Assembly (NCBI RefSeq): GCF_000020985.1
Contig: NC_011296.1
Location: 1,044,001 to 1,108,000, forward strand
Reading direction: 5' to 3'
DNA from: Thermodesulfovibrio yellowstonii DSM 11347
GTDB lineage: Bacteria > Nitrospirota > Thermodesulfovibrionia > Thermodesulfovibrionales > Thermodesulfovibrionaceae
DNA: 64,000 nucleotides
Numbering within the stretch: the stretch's first letter is position 1; every line of letters begins with the position of its first letter. Both the position numbers and the translations under genes were made by a program. The notes beneath the pieces were generated by a model, which searched no databases, was not told the DNA's origin, and was given only the letters and a program-made list of their open reading frames with translations. Positions 26,611 through 36,105 of this stretch are shown here, piece after piece.

Positions 26611-27603
26611 GTGCTTAAATTTATAACATTTTCAGTAAAAGTGCAATTAAATGTCCATGATCTCAATAATGAGGCAGTGGCGGGTAATGTAACTGATATA
26701 AGGATTATGGAGTTTCTTGATGAAATGGGTGGAAAAGTTGAAGCAACAGCAGTATCAGGCAGGATGCTCAAGCACTGGCATTATGAGGGAATGAGAAAGT
26801 TAGGCTCAGCACAAGGCTTACCTTTCTGTGATGCCTGTAAAATTGGTGAACCTGTAAGACCAGCAAAATTGGAAAACAATATCCTTTCTCATAAAAATGC
26901 TGTTGCTGAAGGACAGGTAGCTGTTATTCAGAAATGTGCTATTTGCGATATTCACGGGTATCTTGCAGCAATTGCAGGAGAAGGAAGAGGTGGAAGAAGA
27001 ACATCTGAAGAAGGTGAGGAAGAGCAAGAAGGTGTTTCTGAAAGAAGGAGTTCAAGAGTTATGTTCTCATGGCTTATGCCCGTTTTAGGTGGCGAATTCT
27101 CTTCAAGACAAGTGATTCATTCAAGGGTCAAGAGCGGGATTAGTTTTGATGACAAAAATCTTACTTCTCAAATGCCATTCCACAAATCCTATGGCTCTGG
27201 TATTTATGCATTTGTATCTGCCCTTGATATTGATAGAATTGGGCTTGTGGAATTAAATCTTGGAAGCCCGAATCCTTATGCTGTTGATGACAACTCCGGC
27301 CGTAAACAACGAATCAAGGTTGCCCTTGAAGCATATCGCTTGATGCTTTCAGGCCAATTAGGCGCAAGCCTCTCTCATGCTGTTCCTCACGTAAATCCTT
27401 TAGAGATTCTTGTTGCGTATTCTGAAACAGGACCACTACCCTTCCCTGTATCGCCCATATATCCAGACTATATTTCAAAAACAGTGGGGCTAATGCCTGA
27501 GAATACAACTCTTCTTTACTTGGGAAGCGAAACGCCAACAGGGGTTGTAAAGAAGAACACTATTAACGAAGTCTTTGATGAAATTCTAAGTAAAGTAGCC
27601 TGA
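26611..27603 (+). CDS. cas7: Cas7 backbone protein, DevR/Csa2 family (type I)
   Basis: This 330-residue protein belongs to the DevR/Csa2 family of type I Cas7 proteins. Motifs are FSVKVQLNVHDLNNEAVAGN, SGRMLKHWHYEGM, SRVMFSWLMPVLGGEFSSRQ and a C-terminal GSPNPYAVDD. Cysteine pairs CDACKIG and CAICDIHG suggest a structural zinc site. Cas7 polymerises along the crRNA spacer to form the Cascade backbone. The start is GTG with GGAGG 6 bases upstream. The 48 bases before it follow the broken nucleotidyltransferase. cas5 begins 2 bases after its stop. Confidence 0.9.
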   Translation: MLKFITFSVKVQLNVHDLNNEAVAGNVTDIRIMEFLDEMGGKVEATAVSGRMLKHWHYEGMRKLGSAQGLPFCDACKIGEPVRPAKLENNILSHKNAVAEGQVAVIQKCAICDIHGYLAAIAGEGRGGRRTSEEGEEEQEGVSERRSSRVMFSWLMPVLGGEFSSRQVIHSRVKSGISFDDKNLTSQMPFHKSYGSGIYAFVSALDIDRIGLVELNLGSPNPYAVDDNSGRKQRIKVALEAYRLMLSGQLGASLSHAVPHVNPLEILVAYSETGPLPFPVSPIYPDYISKTVGLMPENTTLLYLGSETPTGVVKKNTINEVFDEILSKVA

Positions 27604-27605
27604 GA

Positions 27606-28379
27606 ATGAAAGCTCTGGTATTTCACATAAGGCTGAATTCCCTTTACTCTATAAGAATTCCCTTTACTTGGCAGTCTGCTTTGACTTATCCTGTGCCACC
27701 TCCTTCTGCAGTGATTGGAATGCTCGCTAATGCCCTGCAGCGATATAAAAATGATAGGCATCCTTTGCAATATCTTGAAAAAATTGAAAATGAATTAATC
27801 TGGGCTGGCTCAAAACTTCTTTCTCCTTGTATTATCAAAAGTTATACAACTTCTGCGATTGTTAAATGGGACGATACTATGCCATGGAAGTTTACAAATG
27901 CAATTGGTAGGCAGTTTGCCTATGCACAGCAAATTCAGATAGCCACAATATTTAAAGATGAAAGCATTGTAAATGAAATTGTCAAAGCCCTTAAGATATC
28001 ACCTCTTACCTGTGGTGATAGTGAGTCTCCCATAACAATTGAAGACGAAGTTTTTATAAAGAATGTATATGAAATTGATAAAGAAACTATTACAACAGGC
28101 TATCCTTTACCTTTCAGTAAAGATACAAAAATAAAAGATGGCAATGGCCGGGTTTATCTAATGCATGAAAGGTGTAAAAAAAGGCACATCAGTTTATATT
28201 TAAGAACATATCTTATACCAATTGTAGAAATACAGGGAATATGCCATCCCTCCACTATTAAGATAGAGAGAACTAACGAGAAATTTTTTAAAATTGACGA
28301 GATAGATTTTGTAGTTGCTTACGATTCATCATCAGAAAGTAGATTAGAGAAAAAAACTAACAAAAAGAGGAAAAAATGA
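27606..28379 (+). CDS. cas5: Cas5 (type I Cascade)
   Basis: This 257-residue Cas5 has the family start MKALVFHIRLNSLYSIRIPFTWQSALTYPVPPPSAVIGML (the PPP/AVIGML region is typical of I-A/I-B Cas5), a GDSESPITIEDE segment, and a lysine-rich tail. Cas5 binds the 5-prime handle of the crRNA and anchors the large subunit. It starts almost directly after cas7, and its stop overlaps the cas4 start (ATGA). A second, type III Cas5-like gene lies upstream at 23966. Confidence 0.87.
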   Translation: MKALVFHIRLNSLYSIRIPFTWQSALTYPVPPPSAVIGMLANALQRYKNDRHPLQYLEKIENELIWAGSKLLSPCIIKSYTTSAIVKWDDTMPWKFTNAIGRQFAYAQQIQIATIFKDESIVNEIVKALKISPLTCGDSESPITIEDEVFIKNVYEIDKETITTGYPLPFSKDTKIKDGNGRVYLMHERCKKRHISLYLRTYLIPIVEIQGICHPSTIKIERTNEKFFKIDEIDFVVAYDSSSESRLEKKTNKKRKK

Positions 28380-28879
28380 ATTTTAATCTAAAACCCTCCC
28401 CTACCCTTATCTGGTATTACTTCATATGCGAGCGTGAAGTATGGCTTCTGTCAAGACAGCTTGAGCCCTATCAAGCAAATCCTTTTATTGAGATTGGAAG
28501 GCTCATTTCAGAGGAAACTTATAAAAGACAGTTAAAGGAAATCCATCTTGAAAACATGGTCATAGACCTTTTAAAAACAGAGGGGAAAGACATAGTAGTG
28601 GCTGAAGTGAAGAAAAGTTCAAAATACGAAAAAGCCGCAAGGATGCAACTTGCTTATTATCTTTTAAGGCTTAAAGCCATGGGAATAGAAGCAAAAGGCG
28701 AGCTTTTATTTCCTGTAGAAAAAAGGAAAATAACTGTTGAGCTTACACCTGAAATACAGGATGAACTTAAAGAGGCTCAGGATAAAATAAAGCAGATAAT
28801 ATTACACGAGACAGCTCCTCTTCCTAAAAAAATAAAATTTTGCAACAAATGCGGTTATCAAGAACTATGTTGGGCTTAA
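28376..28879 (+). CDS. cas4: Cas4 adaptation nuclease
   Basis: This 167-residue protein has the RecB-like core with VAEVKKSSKYEKAARMQLAYYL (E-x-K plus the QxxxY element). It also has the four cysteines of a Cas4 iron-sulfur cluster: Cys18 in FICEREVWL and a C-terminal set in FCNKCGYQELCWA. Cas4 trims prespacers and selects their PAM orientation with Cas1-Cas2. It overlaps cas5 by four bases and precedes cas1 by 14 bases. It is intact. Confidence 0.92.
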   Translation: MNFNLKPSPTLIWYYFICEREVWLLSRQLEPYQANPFIEIGRLISEETYKRQLKEIHLENMVIDLLKTEGKDIVVAEVKKSSKYEKAARMQLAYYLLRLKAMGIEAKGELLFPVEKRKITVELTPEIQDELKEAQDKIKQIILHETAPLPKKIKFCNKCGYQELCWA

Positions 28880-28893
28880 TAGGCTGAAAAATT

Positions 28894-29886
28894 ATGAAAA
28901 AATCATTATACATAATCTCTGATGGAGAGCTAAAAAGAAAAGATAACACACTTTATTTTGAAACCAGTGAAGAAAGAAAATATATTCCTGTTGAAAATAC
29001 ACGGGAAATATTGATATTTGGTGAAGTATCAATGAATAAGCGTCTTTTGGAGTTTCTTACAGAAAGTGAAATTATTATTCATTTCTTTAACTACTATGGC
29101 TACTACATAGGTTCTTTTTATCCAAGGGAACATTTAAATTCAGGTTATATGATACTTAAGCAAGCAGAGCATTATTTGGATACAGGAAAACGACTTAATC
29201 TTGCTGAGAAATTTGTATCAGGAGCCATTGAAAACATTAAAAAGGTTTTAATCTATTATCACAATAGAGGTAAGGAGCTTTCAGAAATAATTAGCAAAAT
29301 ACAAGAGATTGCAACAAACATTCCCGACTGTTCAACTACCGATGAACTAATGGCAATAGAGGGAAATATTCGTGATTACTATTATCAATCATTTGACATA
29401 ATTTTAGACAATGAACACTTTATCTTTGAAACAAGAACAAAGAGACCGCCAAAAAACAGAATCAATGCTCTTATAAGTTTTGCCAACTCTCTTGTTTATA
29501 CAACCTGTCTAAGTGAAATTTATCAGACTCATCTTGACCCAAGAATTGGATATCTTCATGCCACCAATTTCAGAAGATTTACTCTTAATCTTGATGTTGC
29601 GGAGATATTCAAACCAATAATAGCAGACAGAGCAATCTTCAGCATTGTAAACAAACGAATTGTAAAGCCGCAACACTTTGAAAAGAAGCTTGATGGTATT
29701 GTGCTTAATGATAAAGGAAAACAGATTCTACTCCAAGAGATGGATGAAAGACTTAGGAGTACTATACAACATAAAAAGCTTGGCAGACATGTATCTTATC
29801 GGCAACTCATAAGGCTTGAATTGTATAAAATTCAGAAACATCTCATGGAAGAGGAAGAATATAAACCTTTTGTAACAGGCTGGTAA
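28894..29886 (+). CDS. cas1: Cas1 integrase
   Basis: This 330-residue Cas1 has an N-terminal beta domain (SLYIISDGELKRKDNTLYFE) and a helical catalytic domain. The active glutamate is in MAIEGNIRDYYYQ (near 152) and the histidine in RIGYLHATNFRRFTLNLDVAEIFKPI. With Cas2 and Cas4 it inserts new spacers at the leader end. The start has a weak ribosome binding site, so translation probably depends on cas4. It is separated from cas2 by about 500 bases, which is unusual because these genes are normally adjacent. Confidence 0.94.
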   Translation: MKKSLYIISDGELKRKDNTLYFETSEERKYIPVENTREILIFGEVSMNKRLLEFLTESEIIIHFFNYYGYYIGSFYPREHLNSGYMILKQAEHYLDTGKRLNLAEKFVSGAIENIKKVLIYYHNRGKELSEIISKIQEIATNIPDCSTTDELMAIEGNIRDYYYQSFDIILDNEHFIFETRTKRPPKNRINALISFANSLVYTTCLSEIYQTHLDPRIGYLHATNFRRFTLNLDVAEIFKPIIADRAIFSIVNKRIVKPQHFEKKLDGIVLNDKGKQILLQEMDERLRSTIQHKKLGRHVSYRQLIRLELYKIQKHLMEEEEYKPFVTGW

Positions 29887-30386
29887 TTCGAAAAAAGTTA
29901 TTTTCTGTAATTCTGAAGAACTATTTTTCCATCCTGAGCACCCTTTCCCCATTCTGTCATTCTGAGCACCTCTAATGAGTGCGAAGAATCTCTTCAAAAT
30001 TTTAATAAAAACTCAACTCCATTTCCCCATACAGGCATATCCCTGAAAATTCTCACGAGAACTGACCCAGATTTCTCATGAAAATTTTCAATTCCCATGA
30101 TATTGTTATTTCTGAAACTCAAGATTCTGATTTATCATAACAACGAACACTACCTTTGTCTTATATTTTTGATTATTTTTATTACTCAAAAAACGAAATA
30201 AAAAGAGAGCCTTTCATGACCACATTAGGTAAATTAGAGCAATTCATCCAAGTCAACGAAAAATGATAAAATAACATATCTCGAACAAATCGAAGGCATA
30301 AAATTTATGCAGATTAATGCAAACAATAAATTAAATATCACCTCAAGCTATACCTAGGGGCATATGTCTTAGCAATCGGACAATAA
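29887..30386. other. 500-base non-coding gap between cas1 and cas2
   Basis: No credible reading frame is present. The first 110 bases contain one dispersed palindromic repeat (29955-29993) and scraps of a related TCATTCTGAG/CATCCTGAGCACC sequence nearby. The rest is AT-rich with no terminator or tRNA-like structure seen. A stretch near 30090 (TTTTCAATTCCCATGATA) faintly resembles the reverse of the CRISPR repeat. The gap may be the result of an insertion or rearrangement that separated cas2 from cas1; it may hold a cas2 promoter. Confidence 0.6.
29955..29993. repeat. Dispersed palindromic repeat between cas1 and cas2
   Basis: TGTCATTCTGAGCAC, a loop, then GTGCGAAGAATCTC. This is a variant of the same family as the cobN and nuoC copies, with the arms partly altered (AAGAATC in place of GAGGAATC). 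Confidence 0.75.
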
Positions 30387-30650
30387 ATGAGAGTTATACT
30401 CGTATACGATATTAATGAGAAAAGAGTAGCCAAAGTACTTAAAACATGCAGGAAATATCTCCACTGGGTACAAAATTCTGTATTTGAAGGAGAAATTTCT
30501 GAGGCAAAACTCGAAAAATTGAAGATAGAGCTGAAAAAAATAATTAATCCAGAAGAAGACTCTATAATCATATACACATTTCGCAGTGAATGGTATACCA
30601 GAAGAGAAATAATAGGAATTGAGAGAGGAGGAGAAGAGATAATAATTTAA
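30387..30650 (+). CDS. cas2: Cas2
   Basis: This 87-residue Cas2 starts MRVILVYDINEKRVAKVLKTCRKYLHWVQNSVFEGEIS, the usual ferredoxin-fold start with the conserved aspartate (D8 in VYDI) and QNSVFEG motif. Cas2 dimers bridge Cas1 dimers in the integration complex. It stands alone, about 500 bases after cas1 and 167 bases before the first repeat. The ribosome binding site is weak, so it may have low expression or a separate promoter. It is intact. Confidence 0.92.
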   Translation: MRVILVYDINEKRVAKVLKTCRKYLHWVQNSVFEGEISEAKLEKLKIELKKIINPEEDSIIIYTFRSEWYTRREIIGIERGGEEIII

Positions 30651-30816
30651 TTTTTTACATTTCTCTTTATTCTCGTCAACCTTCAATGGTGCAAAAAACT
30701 CCAGCCTTAGACGACTGAAATTATATTGAAAAATTAAAGATTTTTTGTTAAAATTCAAAAAATAACCAATGATCTTTGACAAGCGGATCAGATTGATTTT
30801 TTCACATTTTAAACGG
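30651..30816 (+). promoter_or_regulatory. CRISPR leader
   Basis: This 166-base AT-rich stretch between cas2 and the first repeat holds no gene. It contains a TTGACA at 30776-30781 that could be a -35 element for array transcription, though no clean -10 follows. Orientation fits: the repeats end in ATTGAAAC, which in related types is the crRNA 5-prime handle of the downstream spacer, so transcription is rightward. Confidence 0.6.
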
Positions 30817-32909
30817 GTTTTGAGCCTACCTATGAGGAATTGAAACTTGTTTTGCCAAATTGATATTTCCAACCAGTTCCTCCGTTTTGAGCCTACCTAT
30901 GAGGAATTGAAACTTGTATTCAGACAATAATTCTGTTCCTTCAAGCTTTGTTTTGAGCCTACCTATGAGGAATTGAAACAATAATCAAAATTATCAAGAT
31001 TATCAGAGTTGTTATTGTTTTGAGCCTACCTATGAGGAATTGAAACGTTTTTTGGTGCATTTTCAAGACTTTTTATTGTTAGTTTTGAGCCTACCTATGA
31101 GGAATTGAAACGGTAAGTTATGTTCAGCCTTATGACCTTGTTAGAACGTTTTGAGCCTACCTATGAGGAATTGAAACTTGTATTCTTCTTTAAAAATCAC
31201 ATAGCCATTTATGTTTTGAGCCTACCTATGAGGAATTGAAACGTATCAGCTGTTGCATCTGCTGTTACAACAAACTGCGTTTTGAGCCTACCTATGAGGA
31301 ATTGAAACGTTTGATACAGCTGCAGGATAGCCATTGACCTCTCGTTTTGAGCCTACCTATGAGGAATTGAAACTTAAAACTTCTCCATCTCTGGCTACGG
31401 TTCTAAGAAGTTTTGAGCCTACCTATGAGGAATTGAAACAACTATTTGTGGAGCAAGATATGCAGACAGCACTGCTACGTTTTGAGCCTACCTATGAGGA
31501 ATTGAAACTTCAACTTCAACCCCGTATCTTGGAGTTGTTTCAGGTTTTGAGCCTACCTATGAGGAATTGAAACCGCATTTACTTATAACAATTATCATTT
31601 CATTTCCTTGTTTTGAGCCTACCTATGAGGAATTGAAACCATTTAAGCCCCACCAATAAGCATAGAATAAATAAAGTTTTGAGCCTACCTATGAGGAATT
31701 GAAACAAGCTCTCAGAGATAACATATGATGCAGTCGTCGGGTTTTGAGCCTACCTATGAGGAATTGAAACCGAGGCTCAAACAGGTGGAATACTTCAAAC
31801 ACAAGGGGTTTTGAGCCTACCTATGAGGAATTGAAACACTGTATTCTGTTTTTGTATCATTGAAGTGTGAAAGTTTTGAGCCTACCTATGAGGAATTGAA
31901 ACATTTCTCTCTTAAAATACCTTTTAAAAATTTTTTTTGGTTTTGAGCCTACCTATGAGGAATTGAAACCTTTACACTCCATTGCAACTTCATAAACCAT
32001 ATTATTGTTTTGAGCCTACCTATGAGGAATTGAAACACATTTTGCCTGAACAGATATGTTTGCTCTAAGATGAGTTTTGAGCCTACCTATGAGGAATTGA
32101 AACTATCTATACCTTAACTCTCTCATACCTACCCTCTTTGTTTTGAGCCTACCTATGAGGAATTGAAACCCATGACGGCTTCAACACATCTTCAATTCTC
32201 GTTAAACCGTTTTGAGCCTACCTATGAGGAATTGAAACTTCAATTTCTAATTTTTTATTGTGTTCCATTTTTCTCCGTTTTGAGCCTACCTATGAGGAAT
32301 TGAAACCTTGAAAAAACTTTTTTAAATCAATAACTTCATTATCCCGCGTTTTGAGCCTACCTATGAGGAATTGAAACTATTCTATAACTTTACCACCCTC
32401 ATCCACACACACGTTTTGAGCCTACCTATGAGGAATTGAAACACTTTAATACTTCAAATTTCCTTTTACCTTTAGACAGTTTTGAGCCTACCTATGAGGA
32501 ATTGAAACGTATTATTTGACATACCGCAAGCAAGCAAGAGATAGAGTTTTGAGCCTACCTATGAGGAATTGAAACTTTTATAACGCTCCCACACCATCTC
32601 CGCACTCGTCGTTTTGAGCCTACCTATGAGGAATTGAAACAACAAAATCGAACGAGGTTTAACGCTTTCATCAAACTCGTTTTGAGCCTACCTATGAGGA
32701 ATTGAAACCCATACAAACCACCTTGCCCCAAAACATCGCATGGGTTTTGAGCCTACCTATGAGGAATTGAAACCTTTGTCAAGAACAAGCTCTTTCCATA
32801 CTTTTGCACATTGTTTTGAGCCTACCTATGAGGAATTGAAACACAACAAACTCATACATTTGAAGTGCTCCCTGAGCCCGTTTTGAGCCTACCTATGAGG
32901 AATTGAAAC
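30817..32909 (+). CRISPR. CRISPR array, 32 repeats and 31 spacers
   Basis: The repeat is 30 bases, beginning GTTTTGAGCC and ending GGAATTGAAAC. I counted 32 copies; all look identical, including the last. Repeat starts include 30817, 30884, 30950, 31017, 31082, 31148 and finally 32813 and 32880. The 31 spacers are 35-41 bases, most 35-37. The ATTGAAAC end gives the usual 8-base crRNA handle. The array is leader-proximal to cas2 and ends only 67 bases before mfd. No degenerate trailer repeat was seen, which suggests that the array has not decayed at its old end. Spacer targets cannot be found without a database search. Confidence 0.99.
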
Positions 32910-32976
32910 AGAGAAGTTCATGCCTGAAAATTTTTCACTCCACACCCCATACAAAAAATGTATGATAAAATAATTA

Positions 32977-35900
32977 ATGAACTTCCTTTCAAATCAGCCG
33001 TCTAATATTAATACTGCTTTATTAGAAGAAGTAAAAAAAATCACCTCCCTCATCAAAACTAACAATGAAATTTATAACCTTTCTATAACCTCCTTTTCAT
33101 TATTTATTTGTTTTTATAAAAACAACTTTATAGTATTTGAAGAAAATGAAGACCAAGCAGCTAAACTTTACGCGGCTTTTAAAACTTTTTCATCTTTTTT
33201 CAATACTACTGATGAAATAGTTTTCTTACCATCTAAGGGCACAGAAAGAATGATTGCAATATTTAAAATTCTGAATGAGAGAAATAAAAAAATAATAACA
33301 ACAGTTGATTCTGCTAAAATTCCTCCCCATATTGAAACCATTAATATAAAAAAGGGAGGGACTATTGAAAGAGAATTTCTGGCAAAAAATCTTATTAACT
33401 TAGGATACAGTAAAGTTGAATTAGTTACACAGGAAGGAGAATTTTCTGAACATGGATGGGTATTTGATATATGGGGAATTGGAGAGGAATATCCTGCGAG
33501 AATTGAATTCTTTGGAGATGAAATAGAAGAGATAAAGTTATTTTATCCAGATACGCAACGCTCATTTAAAGATAAAAATGAGATATGGATAATACAGGCA
33601 GAAGAAAAAGAAATAAACAACATAGAGTTACTTGAATTATTTGAATTCGATAATATTTTTACGGTTGACAAAAATTTCACCAACAAAAAGTTCAATATAG
33701 TGAAAATATCACATTTACCTGTTAAATTTTCCACCAAATCAGTTGATGCAGGAGATAAAACATTTTATGGATTGGGAATATTGCCAAATGAAAGAAGCTC
33801 TATTTTAGATTTTCCCAGAAATTTAAAAAAACTGGGAATTCCTATAATCTTTTCTATAAGTTCTCGGGGAAAAGCTGAAACAATAAAAGAAGTTCTTTTT
33901 AACCACGATATCATCGCTCCATTAATTCATAAAAACGAGATTGGAACATATTCAGGCAAATATGCAATAACGATATCAGATCTTCAGGAGGGATTTTATA
34001 GAGAAAATCTTATGATAATTACAGATTTTGAACTATTTGGCGAGAAAACCCTTAAGAAGAAAAAACTTGCCATCCAGAAATTACCTATTGATGGACTTGA
34101 AATAAATGAAGGTGATTATATAGTTCATAAAGAGCATGGAATAGGGATTTTTCGTGGTATAAAAAGACAGAAATACGAAGGGACTGAAGAAGATGTGCTT
34201 GTTTTGGAATATAAAGATGGAGATATTCTTTACGTCCCTACTTGGAATATTGGAAAAATCTATAGATATTCTGCAAAAGAAGGTTTTATTCCACCGATTG
34301 ATAAACTGGGAAGTAATAGGTGGCAGAAAGCAAAAGAAAGAGAAAGAAAAAGAATACATGATATAGCTGATAAACTTATTAAGCTTTATGCTCAGAGAAA
34401 AACTGAGCGAGGATTTATTTATTCAGAAGATACTGAAATTCATAAAAATTTTGATGACTTTTTCCCCTATGAAGAAACTGAAGACCAGCAAAAGGCTATT
34501 GATGCAATACTAAAAAAAATGAGGGAACCTTTCCCTATGGAGGTGCTTCTTTGTGGGGATGCTGGATATGGGAAGACAGAAGTTGCTATGAGAGCTTCAT
34601 TCAGAGCGGTTTATGATGGGAAACAAGTTGCAGTTTTGGTGCCAACAACTCTTTTATGTGAACAACATTACAGGACATTTAAAAAAAGATTTGAAGCATT
34701 TCCTGTAAAAATTGAATATTTAAGCCGATTTCGTTCAGAAAAGGAAATTAAAAAAGTTATTGAAGATACAAAATTGGGGAAAGTTGATATTCTCATTGGC
34801 ACTCATATAATTATTTTGAAAGAAGTTGATTTTTTTGACCTCGGGCTTTTGATTATTGATGAAGAACAGAAGTTCGGGGTAATTCATAAAGAGAAAATAA
34901 AAGAAAAATATCCAAAAGTTGATCTCATTACAATAACTGCTACTCCTATACCAAGAACTCTTCAAATAGGATTAAGCGGACTGTGGGATATATTCGTAAT
35001 ACAGACTCCACCTAAGGAAAGACTTGCTGTTAAAACATTTGTCATTCAGGAAAATGAATTAATAATTAAAGAGGCAATTGAAAAAGAAATTCAAAGAGGA
35101 GGACAGATTTATTTTCTTCATAATAGAATCCACGATATAGAATTAGTAAAATCAAAAATTCAAAAACTTGTTCCTATGGCACGAATTGGAGTTGCGCATG
35201 GTAGAATGAAAGAAAAAATGCTTGACAAAATAATGCTTGATTTTATTTATGGGAAAATTGATATCTTACTATGTACATCTATTATAGCCTCAGGACTTGA
35301 TATTCCAAATGTAAATACAATTATTATTGATCAGGCTCAAACTTTTGGATTAAGCGATCTTTATCAAATAAGAGGAAGAGTTGGCAGGTCATACAGGCAG
35401 GCAAATGCTTATTTAGTCATTCCTCCTGAAGAAATTCTTAGTGAAGATGCAAAAAAAAGAATAAAAGCTATTCAAGAAATGAGCTATCTCGGAGCAGGTT
35501 TTCATATTGCTTTAAGAGACCTTGAAATAAGAGGTGCAGGAGAGCTTCTTGGTGTTGAACAATCAGGAGTAAACAGATTAGGTTTTGATCTTTATATAGA
35601 AATGTTAAATGAAGCTGTCAAAGAAATAAAAGGCGAAGTTTTGCCAGCACTGAAACTACCAGAAATTAAATTTTCTATACCAGCTTTTATCCCCGAAGAA
35701 TACATAAAAGAGACTCCTATGAGAATAAGAATTTATAGAAAATTGAGTCAAATTTCAGAAGACTCTGAGATAGAAAAACTTTATGATGAAATTATTGATA
35801 GATTTGGAATGCCTCCAAAGGAGGTTGAAAATATCTTCAAAATCGCTCGCATAAGACTCCTTGTTTCAAAAATTAAAGCCTCAGAGGTTAAACAAAAAAA

Positions 35901-36105
35901 GAATACATTTAAATTTAAAATGGAGGAAAATCTTGATACAGGTTTTGTAAACCGCTTATTACATATATTAACAGGATTTAAAAACAGGGGCATAATAAAA
36001 AATCTGAAATTTTATCAAGATGGCTTTGAAGTTAATATTGAAGAACTTGACGGTTTAATTTTATTTCTTAAAAGACTTATTGCAAAGGTTGAAGATAAAA
36101 AATGA
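32977..36105 (+). CDS. mfd: Mfd transcription-repair coupling factor
   Basis: This 1042-residue Mfd has the N-terminal UvrB-homology part (DEIVFLPSKGTERMIAIF and so on), the CarD-like RNA polymerase interaction domain (GDYIVHKEHGIGIFRGI near 375), and a RecG-like helicase with Walker A GDAGYGKTE near 527 and DEEQKFGV near 627. A C-terminal TRCF domain follows. Mfd removes stalled RNA polymerase and recruits UvrABC. It is slightly shorter than E. coli Mfd. It follows the array by 67 bases, with a TATGAT (32961-32966) that may be a -10 element. It overlaps the next gene by four bases. Confidence 0.95.
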   Translation: MNFLSNQPSNINTALLEEVKKITSLIKTNNEIYNLSITSFSLFICFYKNNFIVFEENEDQAAKLYAAFKTFSSFFNTTDEIVFLPSKGTERMIAIFKILNERNKKIITTVDSAKIPPHIETINIKKGGTIEREFLAKNLINLGYSKVELVTQEGEFSEHGWVFDIWGIGEEYPARIEFFGDEIEEIKLFYPDTQRSFKDKNEIWIIQAEEKEINNIELLELFEFDNIFTVDKNFTNKKFNIVKISHLPVKFSTKSVDAGDKTFYGLGILPNERSSILDFPRNLKKLGIPIIFSISSRGKAETIKEVLFNHDIIAPLIHKNEIGTYSGKYAITISDLQEGFYRENLMIITDFELFGEKTLKKKKLAIQKLPIDGLEINEGDYIVHKEHGIGIFRGIKRQKYEGTEEDVLVLEYKDGDILYVPTWNIGKIYRYSAKEGFIPPIDKLGSNRWQKAKERERKRIHDIADKLIKLYAQRKTERGFIYSEDTEIHKNFDDFFPYEETEDQQKAIDAILKKMREPFPMEVLLCGDAGYGKTEVAMRASFRAVYDGKQVAVLVPTTLLCEQHYRTFKKRFEAFPVKIEYLSRFRSEKEIKKVIEDTKLGKVDILIGTHIIILKEVDFFDLGLLIIDEEQKFGVIHKEKIKEKYPKVDLITITATPIPRTLQIGLSGLWDIFVIQTPPKERLAVKTFVIQENELIIKEAIEKEIQRGGQIYFLHNRIHDIELVKSKIQKLVPMARIGVAHGRMKEKMLDKIMLDFIYGKIDILLCTSIIASGLDIPNVNTIIIDQAQTFGLSDLYQIRGRVGRSYRQANAYLVIPPEEILSEDAKKRIKAIQEMSYLGAGFHIALRDLEIRGAGELLGVEQSGVNRLGFDLYIEMLNEAVKEIKGEVLPALKLPEIKFSIPAFIPEEYIKETPMRIRIYRKLSQISEDSEIEKLYDEIIDRFGMPPKEVENIFKIARIRLLVSKIKASEVKQKKNTFKFKMEENLDTGFVNRLLHILTGFKNRGIIKNLKFYQDGFEVNIEELDGLILFLKRLIAKVEDKK

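Noticed and set aside
26556-26627. 23-codon frame after the broken nucleotidyltransferase
   Set aside because: It is too short to assign and overlaps the cas7 ribosome binding site and start; it may be a remnant but nothing supports translation.
30085-30115. Degenerate inverted CRISPR repeat between cas1 and cas2
   Set aside because: Only about ten scattered bases match the reverse of the repeat; this is no better than chance in AT-rich DNA.
31334-31570. Open frame with repeated FEPTYEELK peptide
   Set aside because: It is the translation of CRISPR repeats; the periodic peptide follows the 30-base repeat unit, and no ribosome binding site is present.
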